Of a stretch of DNA of 64,000 nucleotides, positions 57,688 to 64,000 are shown in pieces. Source of the DNA: Sphingobacterium allocomposti (lineage in GTDB: Bacteria > Bacteroidota > Bacteroidia > Sphingobacteriales > Sphingobacteriaceae); contig NZ_VNHX01000009.1 of assembly GCF_008124885.1 (NCBI RefSeq), positions 99,561 through 163,560 on the forward strand, in the 5' to 3' direction. A program made the translations under genes and the position numbers. Position 1 is the first letter of the stretch. Each line of letters opens with the position of its first letter. The notes beneath the pieces were generated by a model. The model was not told the DNA's origin. It did not search any database and was given only the letters and a program-made list of their open reading frames with translations.

Positions 57688-57753
57688 GTAACTCGTGATT
57701 CATAACCGGTTGGTTGGGCCTGACAAAGCTCACGGACAACGGTCACGAGTAAC
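57688..57753 (+). repeat. Inverted repeat of 7-base words between nrdE and nrdF
   Basis: GTAACTCGTGA (57688-57698) pairs with TCACGAGTAAC (57743-57753) with one mismatch. The left side reads as TAACTCG/TGATTCA/TAACCGG and the right as ACGGTCA/CGAGTAA/CGAAACG, both 7-base words in tandem. The hairpin starts three bases after the nrdE stop and ends 29 bases before nrdF. No T run follows. Confidence 0.75.
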
Positions 57754-57782
57754 GAAACGTAAACTAAAAAGACTATTAAACG

Positions 57783-58766
57783 ATGAAACAATATACCGCT
57801 GTAAATTGGAACACCCCAGAGAACGACTATGTGTTGATGTTCTGGGAACAGAATATTAAACAGTTTTGGATTGACACAGAGTATATCCCTTCGAAGGATA
57901 TTGATAGCTGGAAAGGGCTCAGCTGGGATATGAAAGAGTGTTATAAAAAAGCTCTTGGCGGGTTAACGTTATTGGATACGTTGCAAAGCCATACCGGTAT
58001 GCCCAAAATTATCGATCACATCAGCTCGCTACAGAACAAAGCTGTATTGTCCTATATGTGTATGATGGAGGCCATCCATGCGAAATCATACTCCACAATT
58101 TTCACAACTGTCTCCACCACCAACGAGATTAACGATGTGTTCGGCTGGGTACAAGAAAACAAGTTCTTACAGTACAAAGCAGCAACAATCGATAAATACT
58201 ACCGCGCCATAGACAAAGAAAACGTCTCGGACGAAGAACTATTCATGGCTTTGGCCGCATCGGTACTGTTGGAGTCTTTTCTGTTTTACTCGGGCTTCTT
58301 TTTACCTTTGTGGTTATGTGGCCAAGGACAAATGGTAGCGTCGGCCGATATTATTAAGAAAATAGTTGCTGATGAATCTATTCACGGCGTTTTCGTCGGC
58401 CTGATCGCACAGGAAGTATTCGGCCGTCTACCGAACAAGGAAGAAGTAAAGGCGCGTTTCCTGACTCTTTTGAATGATCTTTACGAAAACGAATTAAAGT
58501 ATACCGAAGAACTATATACGGTAGTAGGCCTGACAGCCGAAGTAAAAGAATACGTGCGCTACAACGGTAACAAAGCGTTAATGAACCTGGGCTTTGATCC
58601 GATCTTCGAAGTCAAGCAGGTTAACCCTATTGTATTGAACGGGTTAAATACCGAAACAACACAGCACGACTTCTTTTCAAAGAAATCGACGAACTATGAG
58701 AAAGCCATGGAAATCGTACACTTAAAAGATGACGATTTTAAAATGGATGTTTCTTTGGAAGTTTAA
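57783..58766 (+). CDS. nrdF: Class Ib ribonucleotide reductase, small subunit
   Basis: 327 residues. Dimetal ferritin-like protein that makes the radical for NrdE. All expected ligands are present: D65, E96, H99 (MEAIHAKSY), E164, E198 and H201 (DESIHG), with the radical tyrosine Y103. It is therefore a normal tyrosyl-radical subunit, not an NrdR2c-type variant. The metal may be manganese in vivo, since nrdI is encoded in the same operon. A strong terminator follows. Confidence 0.97.
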   Translation: MKQYTAVNWNTPENDYVLMFWEQNIKQFWIDTEYIPSKDIDSWKGLSWDMKECYKKALGGLTLLDTLQSHTGMPKIIDHISSLQNKAVLSYMCMMEAIHAKSYSTIFTTVSTTNEINDVFGWVQENKFLQYKAATIDKYYRAIDKENVSDEELFMALAASVLLESFLFYSGFFLPLWLCGQGQMVASADIIKKIVADESIHGVFVGLIAQEVFGRLPNKEEVKARFLTLLNDLYENELKYTEELYTVVGLTAEVKEYVRYNGNKALMNLGFDPIFEVKQVNPIVLNGLNTETTQHDFFSKKSTNYEKAMEIVHLKDDDFKMDVSLEV

Positions 58767-58813
58767 AGAGGACGTTGCATGTGATATCTTTAACAGACGT
58801 CAAAGCTTTAAAA

Positions 58814-58851
58814 TAAAAGAAGAAGGCACTCTTGGGTGCCTTCTTCTTTTA
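58814..58851. terminator. Bidirectional terminator between nrdF and SusD genes
   Basis: A near-perfect stem TAAAAGAAGAAGGCAC (58814-58829) with GTGCCTTCTTCTTTTA (58836-58851) and a TCTTGG loop; T-rich on both strands. It serves the convergent nrdF and SusD transcripts. Confidence 0.92.
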
Positions 58852-58853
58852 TT

Positions 58854-60434
58854 TTAATATTGATAGCCTTCCGTAGGCGTCAACTCAGGATTACGTTGTA
58901 GTTCATCCATTGATATTGGCCATAACAGATCCGACTCTCTAAAGGTTGCTCCCGCTCCGTTCTGAGCACCGATTAATGGAACAAAGTCAATTCGGCCCTT
59001 TTCCGTCGCAGACACCACAGGAAACATTCTCGTCCGCACGCAGTCGTCCCACATTTTAAACTCGAGTGGCAGCTCCCTTAAACGTTCTCTCCACACCTCT
59101 TTTACAAATTCCTCTGCGGACAGCCCCTGTAGTTCCGCCGTATAACTAGCCACATCTTTACCGTCCATATCAGCACGCGCTTTAATCTCTGCCAGATAGC
59201 CCGCCGCTTCCGCCGTAACGCCTTCAGATTCCGCAATAGCTTCCGCCGCGATCAACAACGCTTCCGCATAGCGGTATATATTCCAGTCTTTCGTACCGCG
59301 TCCAGTGTTTACAACCGCGTTCTCATCATGAAAGTACCATACGCCGGCCACATCAGACGTCCATTTCCGGCCATTGATAGGATGCGTATATTCCCAATGA
59401 AAAAATTGATTAGGTTGGATCCTAAGATCATCTTCATCATAGACATTCAAGAATCGGTTTGTCGGTCCGTATACACGTTCGAAGATCGCGTATTTGTCGA
59501 ATACCGCGGTTGCCGAAGAGCTAAAAGCATACGTAGGCCAAGATCCACTTGTGCTGATTGTTTCGTCAAATTCATAAGAATAAATAACCTCAGGAATCAA
59601 ATCTTCAGTGCGCAGTTTATTGTAAGCGCTACCCATGTGAAGATCGCTATGTTGGGTCAAAGCGTGAGGCGACGTCGTAACAATTTTTGCATAAACGGCC
59701 GCATCAGCATATTTGCTCTGCTGCAGGTACACATTTGATAAGGCCATCGCCGCCACATATTTGGTTAAACGATAACCGTTATCCGTGAACATGGCAGCTG
59801 GCAGGACTTCAACAGCCTCCTTCAAATCCTCTTCTATGAGTTCGTAGACCTGTGCCGCTGCTGTCCTGGATAGAAAGAAGGGAGCCATGTCGCCGTCGAA
59901 GGCCTCGTAAGGTTCTGTCGTCAACGGTATATCACCAAAAGTCTTCACGAGGTAAAATAGGTTGAAAGCCCGGAAAAACTTTGCCTCAGCAATCAGGCGC
60001 TTCTGCTCATTAACATCCATGCTAATTTCCGGAATGTGCTTTATGGCCCCATTCGCAATGTTTATGGCCCTGTATGAGTCGTTCCATATCGTATTCATGG
60101 TATTGGAGACAATTCTGGTGTTTTGCTGACGAGTTAATTGCCGGGCATACATAGTGATGAGCTCCTGTCCTTCATAGCTATTCGAGAAATACCCTGTCAA
60201 CATACTGTTGATAGAAGCTGTGGGGCCAATGTACGCACTGCCTGCTTGCCCATATCGAACCGGCGCCCCCATTCGGTATAAGGATCTGATATTTTCGACG
60301 GCTTGTGCCGCATCTTTATAATACGCTCCGAGAGTAACTCCTGATCGAGGATCCTCATCTAAAAAGCTGCTGCAGGAAGTTGTCAGGAGCAGTCCACTGC
60401 ATAACAAGCCAAACGCTATATATTTAGTTTTCAT
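58854..60434 (-). CDS. SusD/RagB-type outer-membrane lipoprotein
   Basis: 526 residues. Lipobox ending at Cys21 (LLLTTSCSSFLDEDPR). The N-terminal SusD-like domain has the LIAEAKFFRAFNLFYLVKTFGDIPL-type segment (about 145-170, cited in part), and the C-terminal part includes the WRERLRELPLEFKMWDD motif. This is a weaker version of the usual ERKWELAFEG-type motif. It caps the SusC encoded 20 bases upstream. No carbohydrate-active enzyme is next to this pair in the window, so the ligand is unknown. Confidence 0.93.
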   Translation of the reverse strand: MKTKYIAFGLLCSGLLLTTSCSSFLDEDPRSGVTLGAYYKDAAQAVENIRSLYRMGAPVRYGQAGSAYIGPTASINSMLTGYFSNSYEGQELITMYARQLTRQQNTRIVSNTMNTIWNDSYRAINIANGAIKHIPEISMDVNEQKRLIAEAKFFRAFNLFYLVKTFGDIPLTTEPYEAFDGDMAPFFLSRTAAAQVYELIEEDLKEAVEVLPAAMFTDNGYRLTKYVAAMALSNVYLQQSKYADAAVYAKIVTTSPHALTQHSDLHMGSAYNKLRTEDLIPEVIYSYEFDETISTSGSWPTYAFSSSATAVFDKYAIFERVYGPTNRFLNVYDEDDLRIQPNQFFHWEYTHPINGRKWTSDVAGVWYFHDENAVVNTGRGTKDWNIYRYAEALLIAAEAIAESEGVTAEAAGYLAEIKARADMDGKDVASYTAELQGLSAEEFVKEVWRERLRELPLEFKMWDDCVRTRMFPVVSATEKGRIDFVPLIGAQNGAGATFRESDLLWPISMDELQRNPELTPTEGYQY

Positions 60435-60454
60435 AATTTTTATCTGTCTTTATA

Positions 60455-63400
60455 TTATAATGTAAGATTCACACCGAATGTAAAAGTTTTCGCCCTTGGA
60501 TATGAGAAGAACGTTATATTCTGACCGAATTTGTTACTGTCACCTTGCGACGTGCTTTCGGGATCATAACCTTTGAAATCCTTAGAGGTGATCAACCAAG
60601 GGTTATTGGCACTTCCGTATACCCTCAGCGAAGAAAATCCCATCTTCTTGGCTAACCCCGGCTCAAAAGTGTATCCCAACTGAACCACATTAAATCGAAG
60701 GTATGAACCATCTACAACCCACGACGAATCCACATTTGTATCCTGTCCTCTATGTCCACTATTAGTCAGTACAACAGCCTGCTGCATTGTATTCGGGTTA
60801 GTGCCATCATAAGCGCCGTAAAGAATTTCCTTCAGGCCGTTGGTGATCCCAAAGCGATCGTATGTCGAGTGATAAAACTGCTGCATAGTTTCTACACCGT
60901 ATACAAACTGTAGATCCACCATCAGATCAAAGCGTCTGTAACTAAAATTATTGATAAAGCTTCCTGTCCAATCAGGTGCACCTTTACCTAAGATTTCCTG
61001 CGTCGAGGAACGTTTAGGACGTCCGATCTGCTCTTTTGCTATATCTCCGTTCTCATAGTCCTCAACCGTGTACACCCCGTACCGTCTGTAGCCATAAAAG
61101 CTATTTAGATTTTCACCTACGCGGATGATGGCATTCGGCCCGCCGACCCAGCTGAGCTGGGGTATATCTTCGTTGTTAGCACCCAATTGCAGGACCTCAT
61201 TTTTGTTATAGTTCATATTCAGTGTCGTATTCCAAGTAAATTCGTCACGCTGAACAGGAGTAGCCGTTACCATAATATCTACACCTTGGTTGCGTACTGA
61301 GCCAATATTACGCATCACCCAAGAAAAACCCGAGGAATTAGGAAGGGGCGCTTCCAGCAACAAGTCTGTTGTTTTCCGATTGTAATACGAAACATCAAAA
61401 TTCAGACGGTTCTGAAACAGGCCTAGCTCCACGCCGACATCATAAGTGCCCGTCTTCTCCCATCTTAAATCAGGATTCGCAATACTACTCACATAAGAGT
61501 AAGGACTACGAGAGCCGCCCATTAGTATCGTCCCCGAAGTTACGTTAGCCAAAGCCTGGTACGGATTAATTTCGGAGTTTCCGGTCAAACCGTAGCTCGT
61601 GTGCAGCTTCAGGTTGCTGATTAAGGTATTCCCCGCTAGGAAATCTTCATTAGAAACATTCCATGCCAATCCTAAAGAAGGGAAAAAGGCGTATTTATTG
61701 TTTGCACCAAATTTGGAGGAGCCGTCATAACGCCCGGTAACTGTTGCTGAATACCGGTCATTATACGAGTAGGCAGCACGTAGAAAGTACGAGTTCATCG
61801 CCCACCTGTTCCAGCTAGACTCCGGAGTGGAAGGTATACTACCCGCCCCTAGATTATACCATTCGAAGAAATCACTAGTAAACCCTTCAGTACGTGCCCT
61901 GCTATAGTCAAACGTACGTTCCTGCCACGACAATCCCGCCATCGCATTGATGCGATGCTTATCAAACTGCTTATTGTACGTCAGGTAGGTCTCTTCCTGC
62001 CAATATAAAATATCAGAATTCTGGATATCGGCCCAGCCATTCGGCATAGACAGGTTGTTAAGGGTAATGGAAGAATAGCCTTTGTACGCTTTCTTATGGC
62101 TATCAATACCGAATTGCGTTTTCAGATCCAATCCATCAGCCAGGTGGAATGTCAGCGCCGCGTTACCAAAGATTTGCGTATTATAACGCATGCGTTTTTG
62201 CAGGTCTAGAATAGCGACAGGATTAGACATTCCTTCAAAGCCCAACACTTCCGAAACGGAGGACGAAGCAGATGACGTATATCTACCATCGGGCTGATAT
62301 ACCGGATACCAAGGCAACATCTCAATCATGGTTCTCCGGGCGTCCTGTCCGCCTCCATCTTCGGGGGTAAAGCGCCCCCAGGTGTGGTTCGCGGTCAGAT
62401 TAATACTTGTAGACAGCCACTCCTTCGGTTTGGAGTCGTAGGCCAACTTACCGTTAATACGCCGGTTGTCCGTATTGTTGACAATACCTTGCTGATCCGT
62501 ATAGTTCAGGAATGCCCCCATGGATGAACTCTCATCACCCTGCTGGATATTCAGCTGGTGGTTGTGAGACAGTGCTGTCCGTGTCGCTTCCCGTTGCCAA
62601 TCCGTATCATACAACGGATTGCCATTCGCGTCAAAATAGTTCGGGTCATTAAACCAATCGCTTTTATTAAGAGACCACGGCGTCCAATTTTCATTCCTGT
62701 TCGCGAGGAAGTCATCGTGCCATTTGTTCTCGTTTTCTAATCCTTTCATAAAAGCATCAACCCATTCCTGTGCGTTCAGTACCTCCATATAACGTTGTGG
62801 AGAACTCGAGCTGACAGAGCCTTGGTAAGATACCGTTTTACGTCCATCCTTGCTTCCCCGCTTGGTTGTCACAAGGATAACCCCATTCGCTCCACGAGCT
62901 CCGTAAATAGCGGCAGAGGACGCGTCCTTCAACACCTCTATACGATCAATGTCGTTAGGATTCAGCAGGTGGAAGTCTTCCATAACCACCCCGTCTACCA
63001 CATAAAGTGGGTTCGACGACGAATTAATAGTAGCCATACCACGGATAACAACGCGGTTCGCGTAGGCCCCCGGCTGGCTTGAGTTAGAAAAGATATTCAC
63101 GCCCGCCGCTTTACCCCGTAGGTTGTCCAACGGACTGAAATTCTGAGCCTTGACCATATCCTCTCCTTTTACCATGGAGATAGATCCCGTTACATCCGAC
63201 TTCCGCATTGTACCGTAACCCACAACGACGACTTCCTCTAAAGACGACTCGTCACCCTCTAAAGAGAAATTAACCGGTCCCGTTCCTACTGTTACCTCTG
63301 CGGTTTTGTAGCCCAAGAAATTTGCGGTCAGCACTTGCCCGGCCGTCGCCTCAATAGAAAACGCCCCGTTCTCATCTGTCTGCGTAGCAACCGTTGTGCC

Positions 63401-63619
63401 TTTGACCGCGACTGTGGCACCGATGATAGGTTCTCCCGTTCCCGCGTCTTTTACTGTTCCAGTTACCGTCTGCTGTACTTGTGCCCCATAGCTACTCCCC
63501 CTTTCTTCCGGAAAGAGGTTCCCATGGGCGTAGGCATTTCCATAACTAGTCGCCAGAAGCACGAGCGGGACAATCCACACCCTGCTGCCCTTTTTTTTAA
63601 ATTTGTTAGAGTTCCACAT
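60455..63619 (-). CDS. SusC/RagA-type TonB-dependent outer-membrane transporter
   Basis: 1054 residues. A positively charged start and signal segment (about 10-32), carboxypeptidase-regulatory-like domain (about 50-120, TVTGTVKDAGTGEPIIGATV), SusC signature EEVVVVGYGTMRK (128-140), plug domain to about 270 and beta-barrel (ends TFGVNLTL). Its N-terminal domain is of a different subtype from the two pectin-locus SusC proteins. Pairs with the SusD that follows. The region before it (63620-64000) should hold the promoter and may be the edge of another locus. Confidence 0.95.
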   Translation of the reverse strand: MWNSNKFKKKGSRVWIVPLVLLATSYGNAYAHGNLFPEERGSSYGAQVQQTVTGTVKDAGTGEPIIGATVAVKGTTVATQTDENGAFSIEATAGQVLTANFLGYKTAEVTVGTGPVNFSLEGDESSLEEVVVVGYGTMRKSDVTGSISMVKGEDMVKAQNFSPLDNLRGKAAGVNIFSNSSQPGAYANRVVIRGMATINSSSNPLYVVDGVVMEDFHLLNPNDIDRIEVLKDASSAAIYGARGANGVILVTTKRGSKDGRKTVSYQGSVSSSSPQRYMEVLNAQEWVDAFMKGLENENKWHDDFLANRNENWTPWSLNKSDWFNDPNYFDANGNPLYDTDWQREATRTALSHNHQLNIQQGDESSSMGAFLNYTDQQGIVNNTDNRRINGKLAYDSKPKEWLSTSINLTANHTWGRFTPEDGGGQDARRTMIEMLPWYPVYQPDGRYTSSASSSVSEVLGFEGMSNPVAILDLQKRMRYNTQIFGNAALTFHLADGLDLKTQFGIDSHKKAYKGYSSITLNNLSMPNGWADIQNSDILYWQEETYLTYNKQFDKHRINAMAGLSWQERTFDYSRARTEGFTSDFFEWYNLGAGSIPSTPESSWNRWAMNSYFLRAAYSYNDRYSATVTGRYDGSSKFGANNKYAFFPSLGLAWNVSNEDFLAGNTLISNLKLHTSYGLTGNSEINPYQALANVTSGTILMGGSRSPYSYVSSIANPDLRWEKTGTYDVGVELGLFQNRLNFDVSYYNRKTTDLLLEAPLPNSSGFSWVMRNIGSVRNQGVDIMVTATPVQRDEFTWNTTLNMNYNKNEVLQLGANNEDIPQLSWVGGPNAIIRVGENLNSFYGYRRYGVYTVEDYENGDIAKEQIGRPKRSSTQEILGKGAPDWTGSFINNFSYRRFDLMVDLQFVYGVETMQQFYHSTYDRFGITNGLKEILYGAYDGTNPNTMQQAVVLTNSGHRGQDTNVDSSWVVDGSYLRFNVVQLGYTFEPGLAKKMGFSSLRVYGSANNPWLITSKDFKGYDPESTSQGDSNKFGQNITFFSYPRAKTFTFGVNLTL

Positions 63620-64000
63620 AAGTTTGAAGTTTGTAAAATGTAGTTTAGCTAAATCGATTTATAAGTTAGACAACAAAATACTCACCCTCTTGTTTGAAAA
63701 AAAAACAGAAGATGACAGGTTTATAGTTGCTTTCCCTTAACACTAATTAACAAATAAATTATCAAAACAACCAAGAAATTATCGAACATTTTTTAAAGGA
63801 ATATTCCAGCCTATATCACTTTCTTCTAGCTGCAACACAATATATTTCTCATCATAGTTGTATAAAACACTATAAAAAGTATATAAAAAGAAGGCGTCTA
63901 AAAAGGAGGGCACTGAAAAAGCCTCAATTTTTTAATGAGATTTAAAGAAATGACTGAGTATAGGTGTTCCCTTACTCGGTCATTTTTGTTTAAAGGGTTT
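63620..64000. other. Region upstream of the third SusC, with a hairpin near the window edge
   Basis: 381 bases, strongly AT-rich, no gene supported. A near-perfect 12-base stem (AATGACTGAGTA at 63949-63960 with TACTCGGTCATT at 63973-63984) with one G-T pair is followed by a T run on the plus strand. It may be a terminator of something beyond the window or the end of an insertion element. Just before it, from 63900, the sequence is rich in GGAGGGC/CACTGAAAAAG-like words. Confidence 0.45.

Overview
The window looks like a chromosomal segment of a Bacteroidota member, most likely of the Sphingobacteriaceae type. The evidence is three SusC/SusD pairs, lipoproteins with acidic residues after the lipid cysteine, almost no Shine-Dalgarno sequences, a TTTG-N19-TAnnTTTG promoter, an atpD-atpC pair apart from the other ATP synthase genes, and class II (long) ketol-acid reductoisomerase. 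I cannot name the species.

Bases 1-30,000 are a pectin utilisation locus, almost all on the minus strand. Reading in the direction of transcription: a five-enzyme block (TIM-barrel glycosidase-like protein, MGH1-like alpha/alpha-barrel protein, GH28, GH95, GH2/malectin), the last four tightly coupled; then, after an AraC regulator on the plus strand, DUF3826 protein, SusC, SusD, two tandem PL1 pectate lyases, a DUF4957/DUF5123-type lipoprotein, SusC, and a SusD cut by the window edge. The set fits surface capture and cutting of homogalacturonan, with periplasmic trimming of decorated fragments.

Bases 30,759-49,204 are core genes on the plus strand: a coiled-coil membrane protein, atpD-atpC, and a long branched-chain amino acid cluster (ilvE-ilvD-ilvB-[S23 protein]-ilvN-[DinB]-ilvC-leuC-leuD-[ABC ATPase]-leuB-leuA-ilvA) carrying three passenger genes. 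Then come an S41 lipoprotein protease, a DUF2911 protein, an S9 peptidase and a class Ib ribonucleotide reductase operon (thioredoxin-like, nrdI, nrdE, nrdF). A third SusC/SusD pair of unknown substrate ends the window.

The most unusual signal is between genes. Many spacers in the core operons are long inverted repeats whose arms are built from a degenerate 7- or 9-base word repeated in tandem, with a different word in each spacer. One of these hairpins, between ilvB and ilvN, holds a complete S23 four-helix-bundle gene in its loop. This is the same layout that 23S rRNA intervening sequences have, but here it lies in a protein-coding operon. I regard this as the best candidate for an undescribed system.
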